Assembly: GCF_003058325.1 (NCBI RefSeq)
Contig: NZ_CP028843.1
Coordinates: 3,655,501 to 3,719,500 of the forward strand
Length of the DNA: 64,000 nt
DNA from: Methylobacterium currus
GTDB taxonomy: Bacteria > Pseudomonadota > Alphaproteobacteria > Rhizobiales > Beijerinckiaceae
Reading direction: 5' to 3'
The notes below the pieces were generated by a model. That model was not told the origin of the DNA. It did no database searches and saw only the letters and a program-made list of their open reading frames with translations. A program made the position numbers and the translations under genes. Positions 36,318 through 44,667 of the stretch are shown here, in pieces (the stretch's first letter is position 1; each line of letters begins with the position of its first letter).

Positions 36318-36824
36318 TTGGCGGCTTATCACCCTCTGATTGCGAGCATTCTGATGAGTTCTGGCGTCATGTTCGCTGTGACGGGCGGTGACGGCCGCCC
36401 TTACGACATGCCGGCCGAGACGGCGCTAGCCGGCGCGGTCCCGGTTGTCGCATTCGCCCAGACCGGCGCGACGGAGCAGAAGACGATGCCAGATCACCTG
36501 GCGGCCAAGGCCTCGCTCGGTGGCCTCATCGGCCCCGATGCGGACCTACTGATCCCGCAAGGCTCGGTCCACGTCGTCATCCCAACGCTCACCGCTTCGC
36601 GGTCATGGTCCCTGCCTGATGTGGACGGATATCCCTACGGCCAAGATCTCGTGATCGTTGACGACGGACGAACTCTCGGAGCCGGGCCGACCCTGGCGGT
36701 CATCCCTCTCGCCGGGTCAGGCGATGCGATTGCTGGCTATCCGTCCGGCATCACCCTCGCCGACGCGGGCGCATCCGTGCGCCTGCGTCGCGGCCTCCTC
36801 TCCAATGTGTGGGTTCTCGTCTGA
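36318..36824 (+). CDS. Small phage-associated protein, 168 residues
   Basis: A protein of short beta-strand-like segments (SVHVVIPTLTASRSWSLPDV, GQDLVIVDDGRTLGAG). This resembles the C-terminal trimerisation-type segments of tail fibres. TTG 36318 gives the longest frame; ATG 36354 is the alternative. Its TGA overlaps the next start (TGATG). Confidence 0.5.
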   Translation: MAAYHPLIASILMSSGVMFAVTGGDGRPYDMPAETALAGAVPVVAFAQTGATEQKTMPDHLAAKASLGGLIGPDADLLIPQGSVHVVIPTLTASRSWSLPDVDGYPYGQDLVIVDDGRTLGAGPTLAVIPLAGSGDAIAGYPSGITLADAGASVRLRRGLLSNVWVLV

Positions 36825-38518
36825 TGCGTCGCGTCATCACCATCATCGCCGCCCTGTGGGTTGCCCCGGCTCATGCCGACGGTCTCACTCTCGCATCGCC
36901 GAGCGGCCCGAACACCCAGGGCCAGTGCTACGCATCCGGCAGCAGCGGACCACGTGTGCCGTGCGTGCTTCAGGGGCAGACCTGGACGCGGGTGCTGCGG
37001 CCGACCGACGACGCGTCGGGGATGACGGCCGTGACGCGTCTCCTGACCGATAGCTCGACCTCCCTGGCGACGACCGAGTTCGTCCAGAAGCTCGCCTCGG
37101 CCACCTATGTCGGACCCTACCTCAGCAACACCGCGTGCGCGTCGGACCAGACGAGCCGGATCAACGCGCTGTCGGCGAGCCTGCCGGCAGGCGCATGGCT
37201 CATCTTCCCCAGGCAAGCCTGCATCCTCATCACGGGCACCCTGACCAACACGCGGCAAGTCTGGGAAGGGGCGGGCGGCGTCGCCGGCACCACCATCGCG
37301 TTCAGCGCCCCGACCGGGACTGCGGTGAAGCTGATGGGCGACGGGGCCACCTTGAAAGGGTTCCACCTGTACAACAGCGTCGGAACCACGTCGTCGGTTG
37401 GCGTGCAGATGTCGGACAAGGTCGAGAACCCGACCCGCCAACGAATTGAAGATGTCTATGTTCACGACTTCACAAATAATATCTACGTCGAGAGCGGATA
37501 TTTCTGGTCTTGGCACCGTGTTTGGAGCCGTAATTTCAGGAAATACGGTGGCCTCATCCGCAATATGAACTACAACGACAACGGTGACTGGAGCATCGTT
37601 GATTTTGTCTCCCAGTACGACAACGTCAAACCAGACTCTGGAACGGCAGGACTGCGGGCCGAAAGCGGCGGGTCGGGCAAGATCGTCAATTCCAAATTCC
37701 TGGGCGCCCAATACGGCATCGACTGGTTCCAGCTTGACGCCCTGGTCACCACGCCGCCCGCTGGCGGGACCGGCATCCTGCAAATCGCCAACTCGTCACT
37801 GGAGAACCAGTCGAAGGTCGGGATCTCGGTGCAAGCTGAGAATATCTACCAGTTCGGATCGGTCACCATCACCGGAAACGAGATCTTTGATCAGCCGAAG
37901 GGTATCTTTATCGGGAAGAACATCTTCAACGTGTCAATCTCGGGCAACGTCTTCCCCCGCAACGACACCGCCGTGGAGATCGGCGACGGCGCGCACGGCG
38001 TGACGGTCGTCGGCAACAACTTCCGGGCGTTCAACACTGGGGCCGTGAGCATCCTCGAGGGCTCGAGTGACGTGACGGTGGGTGTCAACGGGTACGCGAC
38101 CAGCCCGGGCAAGCCACGGGTGATTGATCAGCGGGCAGCCGGTGCGGGGCGTATCGACAATGCCGAGACGCGCCCGCTGGCGCTTACGGCCGGCTCTCCG
38201 GCGCAGGCCGTATACCGGATCGACACCCGGCAGTTCCGGAGCGCCCGAGCGCGGCTGACTCTGGAGGGCGTAATCCAGGGTGTCGGCGCGGCGAGCCGGG
38301 CCTACGACATCCTGTTGACGAATACAGGGGCGGCGGTCACCACCACGTCGCTCAGCGACACAAGCAGCTCGGTCGCGCCACCGGCGATGACGCTCGCGGC
38401 AGCCAGCGACAACCCGCAGTCGATAGTCGTTTCGGTAGCTGGTGCTCGCGGAGATTTCCAGGGGTCTTTGTCAATCTCGATTGATGGTAAGATCGTCTCA
38501 TTAAAAGTCATGCGATAG
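36824..38518 (+). CDS. Second tailspike-like beta-helix protein with signal peptide
   Basis: A 564-residue protein. The N-terminus MRRVITIIAALWVAPAHADG is a clear signal peptide with an AHA-D cleavage site. A pectate-lyase-type domain follows with repeated N/G turns (KIVNSKFLGAQYGIDWF, ITGNEIFDQPKGIFIG, VSISGNVFPRNDTAVEIG). The C-terminal 100 residues form a separate beta domain. Start ATG 36824 overlaps the upstream stop. A Sec signal is unusual for a phage tail protein, which is normally assembled in the cytoplasm. Confidence 0.7.
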   Translation: MRRVITIIAALWVAPAHADGLTLASPSGPNTQGQCYASGSSGPRVPCVLQGQTWTRVLRPTDDASGMTAVTRLLTDSSTSLATTEFVQKLASATYVGPYLSNTACASDQTSRINALSASLPAGAWLIFPRQACILITGTLTNTRQVWEGAGGVAGTTIAFSAPTGTAVKLMGDGATLKGFHLYNSVGTTSSVGVQMSDKVENPTRQRIEDVYVHDFTNNIYVESGYFWSWHRVWSRNFRKYGGLIRNMNYNDNGDWSIVDFVSQYDNVKPDSGTAGLRAESGGSGKIVNSKFLGAQYGIDWFQLDALVTTPPAGGTGILQIANSSLENQSKVGISVQAENIYQFGSVTITGNEIFDQPKGIFIGKNIFNVSISGNVFPRNDTAVEIGDGAHGVTVVGNNFRAFNTGAVSILEGSSDVTVGVNGYATSPGKPRVIDQRAAGAGRIDNAETRPLALTAGSPAQAVYRIDTRQFRSARARLTLEGVIQGVGAASRAYDILLTNTGAAVTTTSLSDTSSSVAPPAMTLAAASDNPQSIVVSVAGARGDFQGSLSISIDGKIVSLKVMR

Positions 38519-38580
38519 CTGAGCTTTAGCGGGGCGGCCTGATCTGAGCGCCTCACCACCCCTGACAATCCGGAGACACC

Positions 38581-39112
38581 ATGGCCGCGACCCATTCCGC
38601 GGAGCGCGCTCGCGCGCCCGACGATCACGACCACGTCGATCGCGGTCATCGCCGGTCCGGCCTTCGCCGCCGAGGTCGCCACCACCGACACCACCAGCGT
38701 GACGCTGTCCGCCGCCCCCTGGATCGCGCTGCTCCAGGAGATCGTCATCACCGCGGTCATCCCGGCGGCGGCCGCCTACGCGATTCAGGCCATCCGCAAG
38801 GTCTACCCCTGGGCCGCCCTGTTCCTCACCCAGAGCCGGGTCGAGCAGATGGCCAACGCCGTGACCGAGTACGCCATCAACGCCGTGCCGGGCGCGGTGA
38901 AGGAGGGCAAGCTGTCGATCAACGTCGGCTCGGCCGTGATCGCCAAGGCGGTGCAGCGGGCGGTGGACGCGGCACCGGCGAAGGCGCTGGAGGCGGCCGG
39001 TGGGGAAGCCGGGCTCGCCGAGATCGTGTTCCGGAAGCTCAACCTCGAGGACGACGCGAACGAGCACAACACCCTCGCGCCGGTGGTGGCGCAGCTGCCC
39101 CGCACGCGGTGA
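38581..39112 (+). pseudogene. Holin-like membrane protein with an N-terminal frame disruption
   Basis: The main part (about 137 codons from 38699) begins with a hydrophobic segment (WIALLQEIVITAVIPAAAAY) and a long Ala-rich amphipathic tail. This arrangement resembles LL-H-type holins. Upstream in the same frame lies a signal-like stretch (SIAVIAGPAFAAEVATT), but the only ATG, at 38581, is one base out of frame. Deleting one C in the ACCC run at 38590-38593 would join MAAT to it. GTG 38699 could also serve as start, giving a shorter protein. Confidence 0.5.
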
Positions 39113-39135
39113 AGTGACGAACCCGGGAGGTCCCG

Positions 39136-39750
39136 ATGGGGCTATTCGAGGCGGATCCGTCCCACCCGGCGGGTCCCTACAGCAGCGAGCGGCTGTTCGA
39201 GTGGTGCATGGCCGTGATGATGATCTTCATCGCCCTGACGCTGGCGGTGCCTGGCGACACCCTCGAGCGGGCGGCCCTCCGCCCCATCGCGGCCCTGGGC
39301 GCCACCGAGGAGAACATGGCGGTGTTCTTCTCCCTGTGCGGAGGCCTGCGGGCCTTCGCGCTCTTCATGAACGGGCACATCAACAACGGGCGCGTCTTCC
39401 CGTCCGGCGCCAACATCCGGGCGATCGGGGCGCTCCTGAGCGCCATGGTCTGGGGGCAGCTGACCCTCGCCCTGTTCCTCGACGCCTTCCAGGCCAATTC
39501 CGCCAGCCTGAACATCCCGACCTTCGGGAACCTGACCATGTTCGAGCTGCTGACCTGCTTCATCGCCCGCAAGGACGCGGTCCGGCGCAAGGACACCCTG
39601 GTCGGGCAGATCACAGCGCTCAAGGAAGAAGCAGCCGGGCAAGGGGTTTCCCTTGTCCCGGCGCCGCCCGGGCCATCCCCCGAGCAAGTCATATCCGACA
39701 TTCGCGCGAGGAGGCGGGCGAATGCACGAGGAGAGCGGGCCGATGGGTGA
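39136..39750 (+). CDS. Membrane protein of the phage cluster, 204 residues
   Basis: About three or four hydrophobic segments (WCMAVMMIFIALTLAV, MAVFFSLCGGLRAFALFM, ALLSAMVWGQLTLALFL) followed by a cytoplasmic helical tail. The gene lies between the holin-like gene and a membrane-anchored coiled-coil gene, so a role in lysis or superinfection exclusion is possible. It overlaps the next gene by 29 bp. Confidence 0.6.
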   Translation: MGLFEADPSHPAGPYSSERLFEWCMAVMMIFIALTLAVPGDTLERAALRPIAALGATEENMAVFFSLCGGLRAFALFMNGHINNGRVFPSGANIRAIGALLSAMVWGQLTLALFLDAFQANSASLNIPTFGNLTMFELLTCFIARKDAVRRKDTLVGQITALKEEAAGQGVSLVPAPPGPSPEQVISDIRARRRANARGERADG

Positions 39751-40126
39751 TGTGGGTTTCCTCAAGGCGATCTTCGATTCCCTGGCCGGCTTTCCCGTCC
39801 TCCAGGCCGCTGTCGGTGCCCTGATCCTCCTCGGAGGGCTGAAGCTGATGCTCAAGGCGGACAAGATCAAGGACACGGCCGTGGCGCCCGCGCCGGCCCC
39901 GCTCCCCGACGCGCCGCAGATGCACCTCCAGGGCAACATCGCGTATCTCGACCTTCAGCGGGAGAAGCGCGGCCTGCAGCGCGAGATGCGGGATCACCTT
40001 GGTAAGGTCGCCGAGTGCGTGCGGATCATCCGCGAGGAGGCGCGGCGCCAGACCGAGATCCTGGAAAGCATCGAGCGCGAGCAGGACGTGCAGGGCCGGG
40101 CCCGGCAGCGGCATCACGACGACTGA
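39722..40126 (+). CDS. Membrane-anchored coiled-coil protein, 134 residues
   Basis: An N-terminal membrane helix (FPVLQAAVGALILLGGLKLM) and a long basic/acidic helix (LDLQREKRGLQREMRDHLGK) like an i-spanin or other lysis accessory. It starts inside the preceding gene and is the last gene of the phage run; its natural terminator at 41401-41436 is cut off by IS630. Confidence 0.55.
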   Translation: MHEESGPMGDVGFLKAIFDSLAGFPVLQAAVGALILLGGLKLMLKADKIKDTAVAPAPAPLPDAPQMHLQGNIAYLDLQREKRGLQREMRDHLGKVAECVRIIREEARRQTEILESIEREQDVQGRARQRHHDD

Positions 40127-40152
40127 AGCCGGAACCGCCCTAGTGCATTGAC

Positions 40153-41295
40153 TCATTCGGATGGTGCAGCGTTGCCGTTGACGGCATTGAGGATGGCGGC
40201 GGCCGGCTTGGTCCAGACGAAGGGCTTTGGCCTGTCGTTGTGCTCGGTGATGTAGCGGTTGATCGCAGCCTGAAGGTCGACGATCCCGCTGAAGCTGCCA
40301 CGTTTCAGCCTGCGCCGGGTCAAGGCCGAGAAGAAGCCCTCGACCGCGTTCATCCACGAGGCCGAGGTCGGAGTGAAGTGGAAGATCCAGCGCGGATGCC
40401 GGGCCAGCCAGGCTCGCACTTTCGGGTGCTTGTGGGTGGCGTAGTTGTCCAGGATCACGTGGATCAGTTTGCCGGCCGGCACCGCGGCCTCGATAGTGTT
40501 GAGGAAGCGCAGGAACTCGTCGTGGCGATGACGCTGCATGCAGCGACCGATCACGGTGCCCTCCAGCACGTCGAGCGCGGCAAACAGCGTCGTGGTACCG
40601 TGACGGACGTAGTCGTGGGTCTGGGTTTCGGGACGACCTGGCGTGACGGGACGACCTGGCGTGACGGGACGACCTGGCGTGACGGGACGACCTGGCGTGA
40701 CGGGACGACCTGGCGTGACGGGTCGGCTCGGACGGGTGCGTTCCAGGGCCTGGATCTGGCTCTTCTCGTCGAGCGAGAGCACGACGGCATGGCGCGGCGG
40801 ATCCATGGAGAGGCCGACGATGTCCTCGACCTTCTCGGCGAAGGCTGGATCGTTCGAGCGCTTGAAGCTGCGGACCCGATGTGGCTGGAGGCGGTGTGCG
40901 TCCCAGATGCGCTGGACCGATCGTAAGGAGATCCCGACGGCCTGCGCCAGGGCGCGGCCGGTCCAGTGGGTGACCTCACCGGGCGGTTCGGAGCAGGTCA
41001 GCGCCAGCACCTCGGCGACGGTGTCGGTGGAGTGGGGCGGCTTGCCAGGCGGACGGGTCTTGTCGCGCAGCAGTCCCTCGACGCCTTCTTCGGCGTAGCG
41101 CTGTTGCCAGCGCCAGACGGCTGGCCGGCTGACGCCGGCCTGGCGGGCGACGTCGAGGACGGAGAGGCGTTCGGCCGAGAGCAGAACGATGCGGGCGCGC
41201 TGGATGTGCTTGAGGGGCTGCGCCCGATCGGCGACGATGGCGGACAGGTGCGCCAGGTCGGCGGCGCTGGGAATCACGCAGACAGTCTGAGCCAT
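40153..41295 (-). CDS. IS630-family transposase with an expanded linker
   Basis: A 380-residue DDE transposase. The N-terminal helix-turn-helix (VLDVARQAGVSRPAVWRWQQ) precedes the catalytic domain, with the acidic residues at LSLDEKSQIQALER, VILDNYATHKHPKV and SASWMNAVEGFF. Between the first and second acidic residues, just before THDYVRHGTTTLFAAL, are five RPVTPG units encoded by perfect 18-bp repeats. Relatives have a short linker there. The gene is otherwise intact and could be active. Confidence 0.92.
   Translation of the reverse strand: MAQTVCVIPSAADLAHLSAIVADRAQPLKHIQRARIVLLSAERLSVLDVARQAGVSRPAVWRWQQRYAEEGVEGLLRDKTRPPGKPPHSTDTVAEVLALTCSEPPGEVTHWTGRALAQAVGISLRSVQRIWDAHRLQPHRVRSFKRSNDPAFAEKVEDIVGLSMDPPRHAVVLSLDEKSQIQALERTRPSRPVTPGRPVTPGRPVTPGRPVTPGRPVTPGRPETQTHDYVRHGTTTLFAALDVLEGTVIGRCMQRHRHDEFLRFLNTIEAAVPAGKLIHVILDNYATHKHPKVRAWLARHPRWIFHFTPTSASWMNAVEGFFSALTRRRLKRGSFSGIVDLQAAINRYITEHNDRPKPFVWTKPAAAILNAVNGNAAPSE
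40633..40722. repeat. Five perfect 18-bp tandem repeats in the IS630 transposase
   Basis: The unit ACGACCTGGCGTGACGGG is repeated five times without change at 40633, 40651, 40669, 40687 and 40705. The perfect identity shows a recent expansion. Confidence 0.97.
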
Positions 41296-41400
41296 GCCTC
41301 AGACTCGCATGCCTCACGCCTGACGTGAATCATCTGAATGCGTCAATGCACTAGCGGCGTCCCGTTGGCCGACGGGATCTCCTCGGACCCACGCCTTCAG

Positions 41401-41436
41401 CCCCGCCGGCAGCCGCCGAGCGGGGTTCTTTGTTTT
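41401..41436 (+). terminator. Terminator, probably of the phage operon
   Basis: CCCCGC (41401-41406) pairs with GCGGGG (41420-41425), followed by TTCTTTGTTTT. It points rightward and lies just past IS630, so it would be the original terminator of the 33.3-40.1 kb operon. Confidence 0.6.
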
Positions 41437-41450
41437 GGCAGGTCTCTCGC

Positions 41451-42107
41451 TCAGACGAATGCGTGAAATGCCATGCGTGTCGGAGATTGGCCGACCGTTT
41501 CCACCCGTGAGAACCCGGCGTCCATGCACATGCCCTTCACAGCCGCCTCGTTCGGTCCAAAGAAATTCGTGGGATCGCCACCAAGCGCGCCTGCAGGGTA
41601 GCAGGCCAGAGCAGGCCTCTCAATATCCAGAAGGTCGACATGGGTCTCGATAATAGCGAATTTCTTTGTAACTGATCTAACCCTCATAAAATACCCAAGA
41701 GGACCGGGGGCATGATATAGCACACCCAGGAAAAGATCTATGTCGAACAATCCAACATCTCTTGGGTTGATGTCTTCAACGCGAACTTTTAGCGCCTCGA
41801 CGTTGGAGTTCAATGCTTCTTTTGCCAAATCAAATCCGTCTTTTGTGAATACTCCAGAGCCGCCCCAGCAGAAATGATCTGTTGCAAGAACTCGATCGGC
41901 TCCGCGTCTCTCAGCCTCGAATGAGTAAAATCCATCCCACGCTCCGATATCAATAACAGAACTGCCATGTAGGCTTGTCGGCACTCCGATAATTTGCAAA
42001 GTTCCATTGGTGGCGCCGGCGCTGGGTGTGACGATACCTTGGCCCAAATCAATCCGGTGGTGCCAATTCATTGATTTCACTTTGGCAAGCAAATCATCGC
42101 GGTTCAT
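41451..42107 (-). CDS. SAM-dependent methyltransferase
   Basis: A 218-residue class I methyltransferase. Motif I is SSVIDIGAWDGFYSFEAERR with the following acidic residue in RVLATD; motif IV-like DLFLGVLYHAPGPLGYF is typical of the CmoB/DUF1698-related group. The target could be tRNA, a lipid or a small molecule. The DNA is visibly AT-richer than both sides, pointing to transfer. It stands alone on the minus strand between a phage remnant and the umuDC region. Confidence 0.75.
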   Translation of the reverse strand: MNRDDLLAKVKSMNWHHRIDLGQGIVTPSAGATNGTLQIIGVPTSLHGSSVIDIGAWDGFYSFEAERRGADRVLATDHFCWGGSGVFTKDGFDLAKEALNSNVEALKVRVEDINPRDVGLFDIDLFLGVLYHAPGPLGYFMRVRSVTKKFAIIETHVDLLDIERPALACYPAGALGGDPTNFFGPNEAAVKGMCMDAGFSRVETVGQSPTRMAFHAFV

Positions 42108-42540
42108 AATCGATCATCCAGGCGGCTACTCAGGACCAAGGCGCCTTTAATCCATTAATATGTTTTTTGCGCAAGGGCCTATCTTGTGAAAATATCTGAG
42201 TGAAATCGAGCGGCGGCTATCGATTTAGGAGAGACAGGGGGCGGCAAAATGCGAGCGGCGATCAATTGACAAATTTGGAATAAAAACAAATTTTCAGTAT
42301 ATATGAATCAGTATGGCGAACGAAACTGGGGATATTTGCGATGCCTGACTTGTGGTAATCACTCACCCAGAGGGTGTGTGGCATTCAGTAGTGATAGGGG
42401 CGCGCTCAGGCTGCTTGCCTGTATTGCCGCGGAGATGAGGGTGAAGCGACCTTCAACGCGTCCAGATCTCCGGCTTGGGGCGCTTTCGTCTCAAGGCCCC
42501 CACCCGTCCGGCCACGACAGGTCATGGCCGACGACGCGCT
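42108..42540. other. Gap without a supported gene
   Basis: The left half is AT-rich and could hold the promoter of the methyltransferase gene. A plus-strand frame starts at ATG 42303 but reads as Pro/Arg-rich antisense of the next gene. Confidence 0.5.
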
Positions 42541-42795
42541 TCAGCCCCCGCTTACCTGCTCCGCGAAGTCCTCCGGCACCTCGCCGAACTGACCCGGGAT
42601 CGCGACGCTCTCCAGTTCGCCCGTCTCGTCATCCGCCACAATGCGCAGAGCCGCCGCGCCCGGCATCCGACCTGCGATAGCCTCGGCGCGCTTGAGCGCA
42701 CCGCTCTCCGTCGGCGCTACATCCCGGTTGCCCGGCCGCAGCCGCTTCCGGTGGATCTCGAACGTCTGCACCATGAACGTCGTCCGCCTCCCCAT
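42541..42795 (-). CDS. Hypothetical protein next to umuDC, 84 residues
   Basis: It starts [19 protein letters not shown] after AGGAGATC and continues with [20 protein letters not shown] and an acidic C-terminus ([14 protein letters not shown]). Small conserved proteins of this kind are common beside umuDC in this group. It is divergent from umuD, so the LexA box at 42873 could control both. Function unknown. Confidence 0.7.
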   Translation of the reverse strand: MGRRTTFMVQTFEIHRKRLRPGNRDVAPTESGALKRAEAIAGRMPGAAALRIVADDETGELESVAIPGQFGEVPEDFAEQVSGG

Positions 42796-42872
42796 CACGA
42801 TCTCCTGATCCCACCGTCCCCGCTCCACACAGGCCCGAAGCTCTGCCTTGACCGGGAACCTCCGGCCTGTTT

Positions 42873-42887
42873 GTTCTCTTTGTGTTC
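42873..42887 (+). promoter_or_regulatory. LexA (SOS) box upstream of umuD
   Basis: GTTC-N7-GTTC (GTTCTCTTTGTGTTC) is exactly the alphaproteobacterial LexA-binding pattern. It lies 18 bp upstream of the umuD GTG start. Confidence 0.9.
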
Positions 42888-42904
42888 TAACATGGAGGGC
42901 GCAC

Positions 42905-43369
42905 GTGAGTCTCTATCGGGTCGGTGCAGAGGCGGCGGACGCGGGCGGGCTCGTGCGGATCCCGTTCATGCTCCCGACCCTCTGCGCCGGCTTCCCGAGC
43001 CCGGCCGAAGGCTTCATCGAGGGCGCACTGGAGCTGCCGCGCTGGCTCGTGCCGAACCCGCCCGCCACCTTCATCTGGCGCGTGCGCGGCTGGTGCATGA
43101 AGGGCGCCGGCATCCACGACGAGGATCTGGCCGTGGTCGACCGCTCGCTCTTGCCGTCGTCCGGCGCCGTCGTGGTCGCGGTGGTCAACGGCGAGATGAG
43201 CCTGAAGCGCCTGGTGATGACCGGCAACCGGCTGTCCCTCACGTTCAACAACCGGGAGATGGATCAGGACTTCGCCGTCGAGGATCTCGAGGAAGGCCTG
43301 CTCTGGGGCGTGCTGCTGTTCTCGGTGCGCTGGCACCACGTGAAGGCACGGGCAAGCGTCCAGCGATAA
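42905..43369 (+). CDS. umuD: UmuD-like protein with Cys at the catalytic Ser position
   Basis: A 154-residue S24-family protein. It shows the region around the self-cleavage site ([20 protein letters not shown]) and the catalytic core. UmuD has GDSM followed by a GGI motif; here the aligned bases encode GWCMKGAGI, i.e. Cys replaces the nucleophilic Ser. The general-base Lys is kept (EMSLKRLVM). GTG 42905 follows GGAGG at 6 bp. UmuD normally cleaves itself on RecA filaments and joins UmuC to form Pol V. Whether a Cys nucleophile would work is open. Confidence 0.85.
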   Translation: MSLYRVGAEAADAGGLVRIPFMLPTLCAGFPSPAEGFIEGALELPRWLVPNPPATFIWRVRGWCMKGAGIHDEDLAVVDRSLLPSSGAVVVAVVNGEMSLKRLVMTGNRLSLTFNNREMDQDFAVEDLEEGLLWGVLLFSVRWHHVKARASVQR

Positions 43370-44656
43370 GCCGGGCGATCGCGCTGATCGATGGCAACTC
43401 CTTCTACTGCTCCTGCGAGCGCGTGTTCGACCCGAAGCTCACCGGCGTGCCGGTGATCGTGCTGTCGAACAACGATGGCTGCGCCATCGCGCGGACTGCC
43501 GAGGAAGGCCCTCGGGATCCGCATGGGCGAGCCCTTCTTCAAGATCCGCAATCTATGCCGTCAGAAGAACGTGCGCGTCTTCTCCTCGAACTACGCCCTC
43601 TACGGCGACATGAGCGCGAGGGCCAACACGGTCTACCGGCAGTTCGCGCCGGATGTGGAGATCTACTCCATCGACGAGAGCTTTCTGGACCTCTCCGACG
43701 TGCGCGAGCGCGACCGGGTGGCACTGGCGCGGGACCTGCGCTCCACCGTGCGGCAGTGGACCGGCCTGCCGACCTGCGTCGGCATCGGTCCGACCAAGAC
43801 CCTCGCCAAGCTCGCCAACCACATCGCGAAAACGGTGCCCGAGCTCGGGGGCGTGTGCGACCTCTCCGACGAGACGGAGCGGGCCGCTTGGATGGTCGGG
43901 ATCTCGGTGGGCGAGGTCTGGGGCATCGGCCGTGCCTCGCTGGCGCGGCTCACCGCCATGGGCGTCGACACGGTGGCGGACCTGCGCGACCTCGACCCGC
44001 GTCCGGCGCGCCAGTCGCTAACGGTGGTGGGCGAGCGCATCATCCACGAGTTGCGCGGGCGCGCCTGCCTGCCGCTCGAGATCGTGCCGGCCCGGCGCAA
44101 GGGTTGCGCGGTCACCCGCTCGTTCTCCTCCAGGATCACCGAGCGGACGGTGCTCGAACAGGCGGTGGCGGCGCACGCGACGCGGCTGGGCGAGAAGCTG
44201 CGGCGCGACGGGCTCGCGGTTTCGGCCGTGACGGTCTTCTACCACACCAGCGAGCACGACCGCGGCGACCCGATGCGCTCGGTCTCGACGGTGGTGCACC
44301 TGCCCGAAGCGACGAACGACAGCCGGCACCTGATTGACGCGGCGATCCGCGGCGTGGCGCAGACCTGGAAGGAGCAGGGGCCGATGCCGTGGCGCTACAG
44401 CAAGGCCGGGCTTGTCACCACCGACCTCGTGCCGCTCGACGAGGCGCCCCGCCCGCTGTTCGATGCGCTCGACCGGGAGAAGTCCGGCAGGCTGATGGCG
44501 GCGATGGATACCTGCAACAGCCGGTTCGGGCGCGGCGCCGTGGTGCCGGCGCGGGCGGGGCTCGTCGAGAGGCGTATGTGGTCGACGAAGTTCGAGATGC
44601 GTTCGCCGCGGTTCACGACGCGGTTGAGCGAGGTGCCGAGTGTGTCAGCCGCGTAG
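43366..44656 (+). pseudogene. umuC: umuC (Pol V catalytic subunit), start lost and frameshifted
   Basis: The Y-family polymerase domain is recognisable: [20 protein letters not shown] and [15 protein letters not shown] in one frame, then [38 protein letters not shown] in another. A single base is missing near 43507 (after the TAE codons). The expected start codon at 43366 is ATA instead of ATG; the same G-to-A change turned a probable ATGA overlap into the TAA stop of umuD. With no start and a frameshift it cannot make full UmuC. Confidence 0.85.
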
Positions 44657-44667
44657 TAGGCCTGGCT

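Larger units (their letters stand above)
40141..41353. mobile_element. IS630-family insertion sequence
   Basis: A complete element. The terminal inverted repeats begin TAGTGCATTGAC at 40141 and, reversed, at 41353; the next bases also match well (CATTC-GATG). The ends carry the TA dinucleotide duplicated by IS630. It lies 14 bp after the last phage gene and ahead of a terminator. Confidence 0.88.

Noticed and set aside
40633..40722. Tandem array considered as a CRISPR
   Set aside because: The repeats are contiguous without spacers and lie in frame inside a transposase gene.
42303..42680. 125-codon plus-strand frame before umuD
   Set aside because: Its 3' half is the antisense of the small gene at 42541-42795, and the 5' half has no ribosome site or family.
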